Source: Tipula vernalis (Eukaryota; Arthropoda; Insecta; Diptera; Tipulidae). From it: a stretch of DNA of 64,000 nt. The notes beneath the pieces were generated by a model that was not told where the DNA came from, made no database searches, and saw nothing but the letters and a program-made list of their open reading frames with translations. How positions within the stretch are numbered: the first letter of the stretch is position 1; each line of letters opens with the position of its first letter. Location of the stretch: contig OY282560.1 of assembly GCA_958295665.1 (NCBI GenBank), positions 39,164,590-39,228,589 on the forward strand, read 5' to 3'. Below, one piece after another: positions 11,229-22,131 of this stretch. Position numbers and translations under genes: made by a program.

Positions 11229-11935
11229 AGCCAGAAGGATATGACGATAATTCAGGGAGAGTATGCAAACTTTTAAAAAGTTTGTATAGGCTTGAACAGG
11301 CTTCTCATTTTTGAAATCAAAAGTTCTCTGATTTTCTACATAACTTTGGGACTGGAAAGATTAATCTTGCTGCGAACGATGAAAACATGATATCATCGTT
11401 CAAACGGCACTTGAAATTTTCTTGCGTCAGTACAACTGTGCTATGACATGCAAGATTGTAATATAGGTAGTATCAACTCCAGCTGATTCCGGACAAATTG
11501 TCGATTAACTAAACTTGATGGAGCCAAAGTTTCCAATTGGCAGCCTTATCTATTTAGCCGGCATATGCGGTTAGTTATGTTAGCCGTTTTATGGAAAAGC
11601 GAACTGCAACTACCGCTAAGTTATGATATAATTAAAATTAATTAGATCTAATCAAAAAGATTTTTCTTTACTCTCTTATAGTGATGCTAATTAAGCTGGT
11701 GACCAACCAACAAGAAGGTTAACATATTCTAGTGTGAAAAGTTGGTGCTTAGAAAGCCAGAAAGTGTTGCATTTTCAACAACAGAGTCAGAATATGTCGC
11801 GGCATCCCAATCGATGAAAGAGATGTTGGAGCTAAAAAGGCTCTTACGTAATTTATTTGTTCATTTCGAAAATAGTCCTGTTCTTCAAATGGACAATCTT
11901 GAATTTCACAAAAGGTTCATGGTGCGTTTATAATC
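11229..11935 (+). pseudogene. Copia RT C-terminal part and RNase H, broken
   Basis: Just after the MITE the frame gives GYDDNSGRVCKLLKSLYRLE, the conserved GxVCxLxKSLYGLKQAP block. Further on are SNWQPYLFSRHMRLV-like and YSDANXAGDQPTRR (about 11680-11720), the RNase H entry, and AFSTTESEYVAASQSMKEM (11742-11870), the conserved SSTEAEYxAxSxAxxE block with the RNase H glutamate. The YVDD box is not found, so part of the palm is deleted. Frames switch at least three times. Confidence 0.85.
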
Positions 11936-12103
11936 ACTTACGTCCCTTCGAAAAATCTACTGATAAATAGTTTTTTCCTATACGAATAATTAGAACATCA
12001 AGTGCAGAAATTTTTTAAATATTTGACACTCTATACCTTAAAAAACAACAACAACAAAAAAAAAAACTTTTCCCATAATTTTGTTTTTAAATTATTATCT
12101 TAC

Positions 12104-12165
12104 ACATTTAAAACATAAAAATCATAAAATTAAAACATGACTTCCAAAAAACCGACGTATTTTTA
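12104..12165 (+). repeat. Third copy of the 8.8-kb inverted-repeat arm
   Basis: 'acatttaaaacataaaaatc' and following bases to 'aacatgacttcc' match the reverse complement of 8775-8818 and, in direct orientation, 8891-8926. After a short gap the word 'gacgtattttt' follows in both direct copies (about 8942 and 12152). Confidence 0.6.
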
Positions 12166-13590
12166 CTGGAGCTACTCCATAATTACAGCACAATAAATTT
12201 TACTATAAAAATATTTAGAATTGTAAAAAATTAGAAAATTAATTTCGATAACTGCCATTTGTTGTTTGTTTAGTTCCGCTTTAAAATTAGTTTCGTTAAA
12301 ATAATAACAAGAAAGATATTTACTGTCGACTTGAAAAGTTGATTTTACATGAACACTAAAATTATGAATTAATTGGTTTAGAAAGCATAGGGTGAAAGTA
12401 CCAATCAAAAATTGGCTAAATCGGATTTCTTATACTCTATTGCTATGATAACAGTGACTATTGGATTTTTAATTGGAACTCAAGTTTTCTCAAATAAAAT
12501 AACCGTCCAATTATCGTTTGGAATTCGATTAGTTTTTTAAAGGTTGGTAGCACTTTGAAGTTTTATAACGTGAAATCTAATTTTTTCGCAAATGAAATGA
12601 TGACACGTGGGTTTGTTTATATTAAGCCTATGCCATAAAAATTTTGTTTTATTTATAAATGCCATAGAATAGTCAAACAATAATAAATTTCACAAAGCTA
12701 ACCCATTGAACTAAAGTAAAATCTCGTATAGCGCACTCAGTCTAAAGTAGAAAAACTAAGCGAAGATTTTGAGCTCGAGGAATTCGACGAATACCTACTG
12801 AATAATTAATGAATTCCATAGTGAAGAAGGACGAAATACTATAGATACAACAAGCTCACAAGCACAACGACTGTTATATGACAATTCGGCTTGGGATACT
12901 CTCAGGCAACACGTGTACATCAAAAGAAAGAAAGTTGGTATTTTGTCAAAACAATCAAATGTAAATCAAACTTTTTGTTGGGAACGATCAGTGGAAGTTA
13001 CACCCATCATTGTACAAGTTACAATGGGGCAACGCCAAGGATGTACGGTCTTCCTGAAGTACAGTTAATAACATTAGTTAATATAATCTGTCGACAAATT
13101 TTGATATTCGAGAAATTTCATTACACACGGAATACCAAAAGAACCATACTATGGTGAAAGTAGTATTGTTGCTTCCAAATGAGCGTATGAACAAGGTAAA
13201 ATTATTTGAATAAAACATATAAGATTCAAGAAAATATTTTTCATTTATACATACAAGAAAAGCAGGAGCGAACTTTGGACGAACATATGCAAAGAAGAAC
13301 AGCGAATAATGCGGTCGATGAAAACGATAGACGGATTATCTCGGGACCTCACCATTTTAAAATGGATTATTTCTACGCCCTCGTGTATCCTTGTGATTTT
13401 CGCTAAGAAAGTTTTACTAGACAATCATCGTTAATATAAGTAAGTTACCCCGAAGTAAGACATAACCTGGACAAAAACTAATTTATTACTCGGTGATCTC
13501 GTTAGTTTGCCAAAAAGGTTGTTGCTGTTTCTTATATTACTTATAATATGCTGGAAAACAAATTGGGAGAGGTTGTATATGTAAGAATAC
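12166..13590. other. Unassigned region, possibly a decayed coding element
   Basis: The first half (to about 12700) is AT-rich with no supported gene. From about 12740 to 13400 the base composition is more balanced and all three plus frames show short open pieces (for example 12891-13157 and 13206-13406), which looks like frameshifted coding sequence. I recognise no family motif, so I make no functional call. Confidence 0.35.
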
Positions 13591-14040
13591 CAAGTTACCG
13601 CTAGCAACACAGGAGGTGGTCTAGGCGTCTGGTGAAGGGGGGAACAAAGCTGTATAGTAATTACCAGCTCCGTAACCTTCAGTAGAGTGAGCTCCAGCAG
13701 GCTGTTCTTGTCATATTTTAGGCAGTCCTGCCTGGGGCTCACGATCGCGTGAGGGGTAACCTAATCGCGGTTCGCAAGTGTACATGCTACCTCCTCGTGG
13801 TGACCACCGGTAACTGTTTGTTCTGTTTACCGAACAACAGGCTAAAGTACGACGATAAAGGAAGGAATAACCTTCACAAAAAAAACCAAATACAAGGTGA
13901 TATACGTGCGCCGAGGGATGAATGATCATGGATTAGTTGGTCTCTAGCACGGAACTCCGGATACCTGGCGACCTCCGGTTTCAATTAACCTTACCACAGT
14001 AAGAGGCGCAGCTGTGGTGGACCTTCTTTTCTCAAACAAG
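13590..14040 (+). promoter_or_regulatory. LOA element 5' UTR / internal promoter region
   Basis: This GC-rich, non-coding leader precedes ORF1. It contains 'gaggggtaacctaatcgcgg' and 'cctcctcgtggtgaccacc' (about 13750-13810), and close variants of both occur at 45310-45370. Non-LTR elements carry their promoter inside the 5' UTR; the exact promoter cannot be placed by eye. Confidence 0.55.
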
Positions 14041-14059
14041 ATTTATTGTATGAACACAA

Positions 14060-15060
14060 GTAATATAAAAAATTATGAGGGCGGTGCTTCTCTAAACACA
14101 CCAATCTCGGTACATGACAAGGACCTAGCAGGCCCTTCTACCGAAAAAAAAATCAGATAGCGAGAACAATTGCCCTAGCATAGATACCGTGGTTGGCTCA
14201 CCGACTCTTGGCACTTATTGGCCAGTACAGGTTGACACCCAATCTACCTCAACAACAACAGAGGTCAGATAGAATATTGCGGGCCTAGCACAAAACGGCA
14301 GAAGAGGTCCAGCCCCTCACAAAAGGGAGTGGAAAGTGCCTCCAAAGTCGAGGCGAGTGTGGGTCCTAAGAATACGACCGTACCCAGCTACAACGAAACA
14401 ACCAAATCAATCAGGTTAGATATCATCGACCAAGGCTTCCCAGATGTCAAGCTGGGTATTACCAGATCTTGGAAATCCAGGATGCCATTATAGAAACAAT
14501 AGCAGATTGGCCCTAGACGGAGTCAGCCCCAACTTTCTGGGCTGCCGTACTAGGAACGGATGGCTCACAGTTAACTGTGCGGACGAGGACACGGCGGAGT
14601 GGCTTACAGCCGTCGTACCTAAACTAAAGCTATGAGAGGGAGCAACCATTAAAGTGGTCAGGGAGGACGAGCTTCCTCGCCCCAAAATTTTTTTCGTATA
14701 CTTGCCATGCTGTGGCAAGGAGACGAATGAGAAGATAATTCGCCGGTTGGCGATTCAGAACAGAGAGTTGAGGGGAGCGGACTATAAGGTTGCGGCGAGG
14801 AAGGAACGGGAAGGCGACCTCCTCCAGGTGACGATGTATGTTTCCCACAAAACGACGGAGATCCTTAAAGGCTCCAATTATAGAGTAAATTGAATGTTCG
14901 GTGCCATACACTTTCGCCCTAAGAAGGAGAGAGCAAGGGATGGGTGTACCAAAAGAGCGGTCGTGGGGGGGAGACCGAAAGACGTGGAACGCGCCTAGCA
15001 CATCAGGTGTAACAAGGCCAAGACCGAGCCAAAGTAAAAAGGGGAAATGCCACGGTTTGA
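14060..15060 (+). pseudogene. LOA ORF1 (DUF4780-type), broken
   Basis: ORF1 of the LOA element, presumed to bind the element RNA. The recognisable part is a DUF4780-like region: GWLTVNCADEDTAEW (about 14559-14605), a TAT-to-stop type break after PKLKL, then IKVVREDELPRPKIFFVY (about 14650-14703), LAIQNRELRGADYKVAARKE (about 14750-14810) and a MFGAIHFRPKKERA-like block (about 14893-14935). These match the order W..A, EGA.l.vv..dELP.pk...v, lr.QN..l....W.v..R, and fGriHFR of the family. The upstream Ser/Thr-rich part is in poor frame. Several stops and at least two frame changes exclude function. Confidence 0.75.
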
Positions 15061-16015
15061 GCCTAAGAAGCCGGGTGGCACAATCACAGCCCAAAAAGGG
15101 AGAACAAGGCTATTTAGAGCCCATGGCAAAATAAACGGGAAGATGATGCACCATTTAACACATCACACATCCTTGAGATGTGTGCAAATAAATCTTCATC
15201 AATCCAAGGCGGCCACTTATAACCTAAGCCGCCTTTCCTTAATATAACTTGGACATGGCGCTCATTCAGGAGCCGTGGGCCCACAATAGAAATACAAAGG
15301 TTTGCCGAGTAGAAAAGGGAAGCTAATTTACAACACGGAAGTGGATAGGCCGAGGACAGCAATTCTTTGTCGCTCGACACACTATATTCTCCATTAATGA
15401 ATTTATTTCCAGGGACATAACAGCGATCCCGATAGAGGCGCGTTTACCCAAAGGAGGCCGAAGCACGCTCAACTGTGCTTCGGCATATTTTCCCGGAAAC
15501 GAAGATGACCCACCTCCAGAACTGGTACAGAGATTCGTTCTTTACTGCACGACTTATCACAAAAAATGCATCATCGGTTGCGATGCAAGTTCACACCACA
15601 TAGTCTGGGGAAGTAGTGACACCAACATCAGAGGTGAGCAACTTTTTGAATTTTGTTTAACAAAAAATATAATTTTTAATAACAAAAGGGAAAGATGCGA
15701 CTTTTGTGAATGCAGTCAGGAAGGAGGTGCTAGATCTTACTTTGTCTGACATGGGTACCTCTGGTACAATTCTGGACTGGCATATGTCAAAGAAAGCATC
15801 CTTCTCGGATCACATGTATATCAGGTTTGATATTAAAACCCCTTCAAAACAAGAATCGGTAGTAAGAATATCAAAACGTACTCATTGGCCAGTCTATAAT
15901 GAAAGACTTTATGATACCGTAGCTGGTCTACAGACCAACATCAACTCGATAGATCTCGATAGAGTTTCAAGCAATGTTACCGAGGAAATTATTGATGCCT
16001 ACTTCTGTGTCTGAG
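15047..16015 (+). pseudogene. LOA ORF2 AP-endonuclease domain, broken
   Basis: Start of ORF2. LRCVQINLHQSKAA (about 15175-15215) is the first endonuclease block with its asparagine. MALIQEPWAH (about 15254) in another frame carries the catalytic glutamate. IIGCDASSHHIVWGSS (about 15572-15620) is the GDFNAHH-equivalent with the catalytic aspartate, N replaced by S. NAVRKEVLDLTLSDM (15706 onward) followed by WHMSKKASFSDHMYIRFDI holds the catalytic SDH. The domain would nick target DNA to prime reverse transcription. A frameshift separates each block pair, and the EN-RT linker beyond 16015 is also frameshifted. Confidence 0.85.
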
Positions 16016-16454
16016 AGACTTCTGTGACAAAATAGATAGGCTGCCTGCGGCATGTCGACTCCAGGAGGCTCCACTTTACTTTGCCCACAGAAATCCGTTG
16101 GGATCTGTAAGGAAACCGAATAGAGAGACAACTACATTGAGAGAGAAAACTCTCGAATGCCTGGTGAAAGGCCATTTCCCAGAGTGTTCTGTCCTTGGAG
16201 GCCAGGAAGACCTCGATGTAGACAGCGAGCATCCCTACCTGATTCCAAGGGAAGCTTACAGGTTTTCATGAGATATCTTCACTCCCGGAAAAATAAGATG
16301 AGCCGTCAATTCCTTTGGTCCCTTTAAATCGCCGGGAGGGGATATTATATATCCTACATTTTTACAGCAAGGCCTACAAATACTGTTGCCTTATTTGATT
16401 AGATTCTTTAGAGCCAGCTACAGCTTACAATATGTTCCAAGAAGCTAAAGGGAG

Positions 16455-17275
16455 GTGCGGGTGATTTTTATCCCGAAAACGGAAAGAAGATCCGCAGAGG
16501 ACGTCAGGTCTTATAGACCCACTAGCCTCACATCTTTTATTCTGAAAACCATGGAGAAGATACTGGGCCTACATATTAGATCCAATGCCCTCCTAAGGCA
16601 TCCTCTAGACCCCAGCCATTATGCATATCAGTCTGGAAGATCGACAGAAACAGCGCTCCACGAGCTGACAACAAATATCGAAGATATACTTCGGAATAAA
16701 GAGGTTTTGTTATGCTCCTTCATAGATATTCAAGTGGCTTTTGACAGTATTGAGTTCGAAATGATTCAAGAACAAGCACATGCAAGGGGAATAGACTCCT
16801 CCACCATAGGGTAGATAATCAATAAGCTTAAAAACAGGAGGATAACCACCACCTTTGGTGATAAAACCATTACGATTGCGGCTACCAGGGGTTGTCCCCA
16901 GGGGGGAGTTATCTCACCCCTTTTGTGGCTACTCGTGATGGATGGACTACTTATAAGATTAAAAAACTCTCACTTCTCGAATATCACCTACGCGGACGAT
17001 CTAGTCTTAATGGTCAGGGGGAAATTCGAGAGTACAATAGCGGAACGTATGCAATATGCTCTCGAGTTGGTAAGCGACTGGTGTATTGAGACGGGCCTTA
17101 GAGTAGACCCCAACAAAATTATTTGTACTTTCTTTACAAATCGGAGGAAAACAATTCTCTCGTCTTTATCTCTAAATGGGGAAATTCTCCAAATGGCGAC
17201 GGAGGTTAAGTACCTGGGAGTGATACTTGATCAGAAACTGACTTGGAATGTATATATACAAGGCAAATAGGGCGC
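16455..17275 (+). pseudogene. LOA ORF2 reverse transcriptase, broken
   Basis: The best-preserved domain. IPKTERRSAEDVRSYRPTSL (about 16470-16530) is RT block 0/1, and SFIDIQVAFDSIEF (about 16715-16755) holds the first catalytic aspartate. A TAG at 16812-16814 ends that frame. RGCPQGGVISPLLW (about 16890-16930) spans a frame change, and ITYADDLVLMVRGKFE (about 16985-17030) has the intact YADD catalytic box. EVKYLGVILDQKLTWN (about 17203-17250) is the thumb motif, after which a TAG ends the frame. With a stop and frame changes between catalytic blocks, the enzyme is not encoded. Confidence 0.9.
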
Positions 17276-17325
17276 ATTTCACTTGCCAAAGAATGATTGG
17301 CAAAACGTAGGGTCTGAATCCCCAG

Positions 17326-18488
17326 ATGGCACTTTGGTTATACTCAACCATCGTAAGACCAATAATCTCATATGCGGCGTTTGTGTGGTGGCCTAAGACA
17401 GAGCAAAGTGGTGCCTGCTCAATATTGAATAGGATCCAAAGGCTAGCTTGTTTGAGTGTAACGGGAGCAATGAAAACCTGCCCTACAGCTGCTCTTGAGA
17501 AGCTATTGGGGCTCTCACCACTACACTTGCACCTTAAAAGAGTAGCTGGTTCAAGGGCAGTCAATCTAAAAATAACATCTCAAATTAAAACTATTATACC
17601 AGGACATAATAGCATCCTGGAGAAATTGAATCTGGACGAGGAAATAATCCAACTATCAGACGTGATGGTTAAAACTATTGACTGCCGGAGGAATTTTACG
17701 ATTGAATTACCCGACAGGGAACAAGCGGGGAGTATCATCTCCTCCTTACCCCGTCACGCCTCCATATGGTACACTGACGGTTCAAAATCAGGGATGGGCA
17801 CTGGTGTGGGTATAATCGGGGCGGGTCTCGAACTCTGTATTCCATTGGGTAAAACCCCCACAGCTTTCCAAGCATAAATTTGGGCGATCGAGGTATGTGT
17901 GCTTCGATGTCTCACAAAAAAATATAGAAAAACCGGGACTTAAGTAATTTCGGACTGCCAGGCGGCATTCCTTGCCTTAGAAGCATCTGTTCCCCCGGCC
18001 ATTCCGATAAACAGGGAAACGAGGCGGCAGACCGCTGTGCAAAAGAGGCAGCGGAGTGGCCTTTCCTTGGCCCCGAGCCTAGTATTGGTTAATCTAAGAG
18101 CCATCTGGCAAATTATGTAAGGAATTGGGAACAAAAACATATGAAAGTATTCTGGGAGTCATCCATTGGGATGCAACAGACCAAAAAACTATTAAGCTAT
18201 GATATTAGACGTTTAGATCAGGCAATCAAGATGAATAGACAGTCTCTGAAATCCCTCACCTGGTACTTAACAGGACATGGCCCTTTTAATGGACATCTGG
18301 AGAAAATGGGAAAGTGCCCAACAGACGTTGTAGATTTTGCAACCTGGAAAGGGAAACATTCGAACATCTACTATAAAAGCCTTAAATTCCTACATGTACA
18401 CACAATACAGTGGTCTTACGTCGGCCCTTTAAATATGCATGAGCTGGTGGCGTTTATCAAGGACTTGAACCTCCACTTTACGTGAAAC
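17326..18488 (+). pseudogene. LOA ORF2 thumb, RNase H and C-terminus, broken
   Basis: The frame at 17326-17877 gives the connection region (IVRPIISYAAFVWWPKTEQS) and the RNase H start WYTDGSKSGMGTGVGI with the first catalytic aspartate. A TAA at 17875 falls exactly where the catalytic AExWAIE glutamate should be, giving A-stop-IWAIE. Later blocks ISDCQAAFLALEA (about 17945) and GHSDKQGNEAADRCAKEAAE (about 17998-18055) hold the remaining acidic and histidine residues in other frames. The tail (18141-18485) has SLTWYLTGHGPFNGHLEKMG, followed by loss of the usual C-terminal cysteine cluster. RNase H is a normal part of LOA elements. Confidence 0.85.
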
Positions 18489-18578
18489 TTTCTGGGGGTG
18501 CATAATAGACCTCAATGGTCGTGGTGCACAGGGCTAGTATAGCTCACCCTGTAAAATAAAAAATAAAAAATTAAAAAA
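18489..18578 (+). other. LOA 3' UTR and A-rich tail
   Basis: The short 3' UTR after the ORF2 stop (TGA at 18483-18485) includes 'ctagtatagctcaccctg' and ends in 'taaaataaaaaataaaaaat', the simple A/T tail used for target-primed reverse transcription. No clear target duplication could be matched because the 5' border is uncertain. Confidence 0.65.
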
Positions 18579-18969
18579 AGCAGCACAGGTTCACGAAATT
18601 TAAATAAATAATTAAACTTTTGTTATAAATTCGTTGCACTTATTTCATCGAATATTTACATCGCAAAAGTCCGCAAAGGTTGCAGTAATATTTTAAATAT
18701 GAATTTGCTTGAACACACATCACCAGCGACAATTTTCCAGCAAATTGCAAACATGTAGTAGATGGAGGCCGAATGGCTAAAGCCAATCATACTCGTATAT
18801 GGCCAAATAAGTGTATGGGTGATTATGTTTTGAAGCATTATGAAAGAAATTTTTATTTTTTTTTATATATTTGTTATGGCACTAGCTCCAAAAAAGGAGC
18901 CTTCTGGCTTGATTTCAAATTTTCAATTTTTATTTTTTACAAATTTTGTTTATTTTATTTTTTTTATTT

Positions 18970-20010
18970 TGAATCAACTTTCATACCGTTATACCACTCA
19001 GCTTGATAAATTCATACATTATCTTGTACTCATTTTTCCCCATTCGTAATATTTCATTCAAGTTTCTTGCATTCATAAGAACATCGAACATTCCTCTATT
19101 TTAGTTAAATTTGGAACATTTTAGAATTAAATGTTCGAAGTTCTCCACAACCAAACAGCTTTCACATAAATCATCCTCACTCAAATGACGCTTCTTTAAG
19201 CATTCTTTCCATTTACCATGATTCATTCTCAACCGTTCCATCGTTCATATCATTGTAGTGTCATCTTTGATTTCCTTAAAAAATGATTTTCTCAAAGGAG
19301 CACTACACCATTCAAAGTACTTCTTTCCTTTTACCCTACTCTTTTCCATAAATTCAATGTCCCATTTTCTCCACAGATTCTTCTGAAACATCCAAAGTAC
19401 ATCTTTTGCATCCATGAATTCATAATCTGTTATCTCCTCAAGCATACGACCCCTTTTTGCAAGCATATCGGTTCTTTCATTACATTCAATCTGTAGGTGG
19501 GAAGGTATCCATTGTAGAATCACCTCACTCCCACAAGATTAAAGGTACTCATACATCATTTCTACTAACACACTGTCCTGAGTACCCCCTGCCTGTTTTA
19601 TCAATTCTAAACCACTCAGGGAATCGGAGAATAGAACTACTCTCCTCCTCCCTTCATTCATTACCAACTTGATTCCTTCCATAATTCCAATCAATTCTGC
19701 ATTCATTATACAGATGCTACCATTCAATCTTAACATTTTCTCTTTTTTCATTGCCGGAATGTAAATTCCTAGACCCACTTGATCCTCATTAACACTAGCA
19801 TCTGTTTATACTTCCACATGTGCAAAATAATTCAGTTGCATTCTTCGAAATTCTCTCTTAACCGATAACTCATTCACCATCGCTTTTGTTATGCCTCCAA
19901 AATTCAAGCACACAGCAAGATTTTCGGGAGGAACTTTTGAACCCACTTGTCTAATTTTGGAAAATATATTCATATTTTCCTCCATTATTTTCGACTGTTG
20001 CGTTTTTTGG
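18970..20010 (-). pseudogene. I-clade LINE RNase H and C-terminus
   Basis: Reading the minus strand from about 20000: KIRQVGSKVPPENLAV leads into RNase H, with a stop just before TDASVNEDQVGLGIYIP (first catalytic aspartate, about 19800). NAELIGIMEGIKLV carries the glutamate and VVLFSDSLSGLELI the second aspartate. LQWIPSHLQIECNERTDMLAKRG (about 19520-19450) holds the histidine and last aspartate. All catalytic positions are present but split across frames. The C-terminal part to about 18970 contains LCESCLVVENFEHLILKC, the C..C..H..C cluster common at LINE ORF2 ends. Two frameshifts separate these parts. Confidence 0.85.
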
Positions 20011-20019
20011 TAATCCGTT

Positions 20020-20805
20020 CCGTGTGTTTGTAATCTTGTGCGATTGTGTTTGGTTGTTAATTTATTCCAAAACAGCTGATGAAAATGTTGATGGAGAAAG
20101 TATAATTTACGTGATGTGTGGTTAAATGGTTTAGTCCCAAACAAGCAAAACTGTTTCTTCAATTTCTACGGCAATCCACTCTTGAAATAAATGAATGAAC
20201 ACAAAACGGTGAATTCTTTATTGAATTTTGGTTTTTATTTTTGTATGTAACACACTGGTTTATAACAAAATTGATGTTATTCTTCGGATTGATTTTTAGA
20301 AATTAAAAAAATTTATCTTTTTTGATGACTTAAAATAATCAAGCACGTCATAGGTTGGAAATTAGCTCAAAAAATATTAAGCTTTTGCGCTAACTTAAGT
20401 TCGCTTAGCTTTGGAAAAATATAAATATTTAATGAACGCAACCAATCTGTTCCGTTTTTTCCATTATGTATACAACCAACTTATGACATTTCATTATTCT
20501 TTACAATTTGTTTACATTTAGTATAAATACAGATAATATTTCTTAAATTTTAATATAATATTAGGGTTATTTAAATTCCAGATTATTTGGCGTTAATTTA
20601 ATTACATTATTATTTAGCGGAATAAATTAATTACAATCAAAACGGTAAGTTTTAATATACATTAAATAATTTTTCTTTTGGTAATTCCCTTTTTTTTTAG
20701 GTTAAACAATCTGGGCATAATTCAGTGTTGTATAATTAAATATAATAATTCAGAGTTGTCTAATTAAATTGAATAAATGAATCAAATTAGTTTAATTGGT
20801 TTTAT
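20020..20805. other. AT-rich insert between RT and RNase H of the I-clade LINE
   Basis: No protein match or terminal repeats were found. Flanking coding matches stop at about 20810 and resume at about 20000 in the same strand, so this segment was probably inserted or is strongly diverged linker. Confidence 0.4.
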
Positions 20806-20809
20806 TCTC

Positions 20810-21628
20810 GCCAACACCGTGAATCACCCATTTCTGACCATAGAGTATGTATTGGGGTAGAATTAAGCGCCCCCAATACCTCTCTAGCAGATGTATTCTC
20901 AACTTTCATTAATTTTTCTAACCCGACCTTAGATCCATCACCATACACACTCAGCCCAAAAGCAATTTGGGAAGACAATAGTGCCTTTCACAGCATATCA
21001 GTCACGCTAGGGTGAGCCGTTTACTCACTATTTTGATCACATTTAATCTGCTCTTACAATTATCGGATAATTTTTCCATGTGAACTTTAAAACTCAATCG
21101 ATTGTCGATCCAGATTCCCAAATACCTAGTCAATCTTGAATACTCAATTATCTCATCATATATTCGCACATCAATTCTTTGATTCATTCTAAATGCCATA
21201 CTATTACATTTTCTCGAATTCATCCGCAGATTTAAATCATTCAAACATTGTGCTAACTGAAGCACACATTCCTGAGCTCGATTTAGAGCCTCGCCAATAG
21301 TTTTGCCCCTGCCGATTAGTACCAAGTTATCTGCAAATTGCAAGATAACTTTGTCGGGGGCATTATACCTATGTATTGAGCTCGTATACAGATTGAAGAG
21401 GGTCGGAGAAATTTTGCTCCCTTGAGGGAGCCCAATATTCACCGCTCCCTCCAATCTATAACCTCTTTCACACAAAACAACCTTACGCTCACTCTTAAAC
21501 TCATACACCCATTTACAAATTTTGCCAGGAAATCCCAGGTTCAAAAAAACCTGATATAGTTTCCCTGGAACCACATAATCATACGCTCTTTCAATATCCA
21601 GAAATACTGGAATCACAAAATAAATCAC
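20810..21628 (-). pseudogene. I-clade LINE reverse transcriptase, partial
   Basis: A 208-codon open frame (21628-21002) encodes the RT from the block with FLDIERAYDYV (first catalytic aspartate) through GLPQGSKISPTLFNLY and LQFADNLVLIGRGK to the thumb TRYLGIWIDNRLSFKVHM. The catalytic FADD box reads FADN, so the second catalytic aspartate is lost. Past 21002 the frame shifts, but thumb sequence (ALLSSQIAFGLSVYGDGSK-like, then GALNSTPI) continues to about 20815. Upstream fingers are absent. Confidence 0.85.
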
Positions 21629-21839
21629 TGATCACCATCTGGAATCTCACCCATAAGAAATGGTAATCTATTGAAAAATTGCTGTTTGTTTTATAATATG
21701 TACATATTCAATGTGTGAGCAATACACTTGACTGCCCAATTTCGTTCAGCTAAATATCTAGGTGAAAGGCAAAGGATTACAGCTGTTACTTGATCTGTAG
21801 GCTATTCATATATTTTGTGATTGACAGATTATAAATCAA

Positions 21840-22131
21840 AGCGAATAAAAAATGGAGGTGTGGCCAACATACGACTTCCTTTTACGAACAGAGAATTTTG
21901 AGAATTTTTATTTGTTTTTAATTTTTGGAAACATTTTGTATTAAGTACTTTTTTGTAAACCTTATACTCTTTAAGACATTTGCAAAATATATTTTCTGGA
22001 CCAAGAGAGTGGCCAATTCCGGTTAGCCGATTTGCAGAAAAATTCACTTGAACCTCCCAATTTATCAAAAAAAGCTTAAGTGAAGCTTCAGTTCGATTGG
22101 TTAAGCCATCTCGGCTGTAAAGAGGACACAT
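21840..22131 (-). repeat. Unique flank of the octamer array element
   Basis: On the minus strand the octamer array leads into 'cgagatggcttaaccaatcg' and then about 250 bp of AT-rich sequence. The same arrangement, GTCTGTCT-type repeats followed by 'cgagaacggcttgtttgat', is seen at 1740-1800 and, inverted, at 42210-42300. This suggests a repeat family that carries the microsatellite. Confidence 0.5.

Larger units (their letters stand above)
9268..11990 (+). mobile_element. Ty1/Copia retrotransposon remnant
   Basis: Fragments of one Copia-type polyprotein appear in canonical order on the plus strand: Gag end (about 9320-9380), zinc knuckle (about 9545), protease (about 9600), GAG-pre-integrase and integrase (about 9800-10255), reverse transcriptase (about 10520-10784, resuming at 11229) and RNase H (about 11680-11935). 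Protease-integrase-RT order distinguishes Copia from Gypsy. Many stops and frameshifts are present, and a 444-bp hAT-type MITE interrupts RT. No convincing LTR pair could be defined, so the borders are those of the coding matches. Confidence 0.85.
13590..18575 (+). mobile_element. LOA-clade non-LTR retrotransposon, near full length
   Basis: A single plus-strand element with GC-rich 5' UTR, ORF1, ORF2 (endonuclease, RT, RNase H) and an A-rich 3' tail, about 5 kb in total as expected for LOA/Bilbo/Trim-type elements. The domain order is complete and collinear, but multiple stops and frameshifts disable both ORFs. The 5' border is approximate, set where GC-rich sequence begins. The 3' border is the (taaaataaa)-type tail at about 18553-18578. 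Base composition is clearly richer in G+C than the flanks. A second fragment with related 5' UTR sequence lies at 45210-45710. Confidence 0.85.
18960..21640 (-). mobile_element. I-clade LINE, 5'-truncated, interrupted
   Basis: Minus-strand element with RT (21628-20810), RNase H (about 20000-19240) and a C-terminal cysteine motif (about 19240-18970), the I-clade order. The 5' part of ORF2 and all of ORF1 are missing; homology starts abruptly near 21628. About 0.8 kb of AT-rich sequence (about 20030-20800) with no protein match separates RT thumb from RNase H, probably an insertion. It lies tail to tail with the LOA element. Confidence 0.8.

Noticed and set aside
14630..15094. 154-codon minus-strand open frame
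   Set aside because: Antisense to the recognisable DUF4780-like ORF1 of the LOA element; it is a shadow frame.
17172..17564. 130-codon minus-strand open frame
   Set aside because: Antisense to the LOA RT thumb and connection region; no independent motif.
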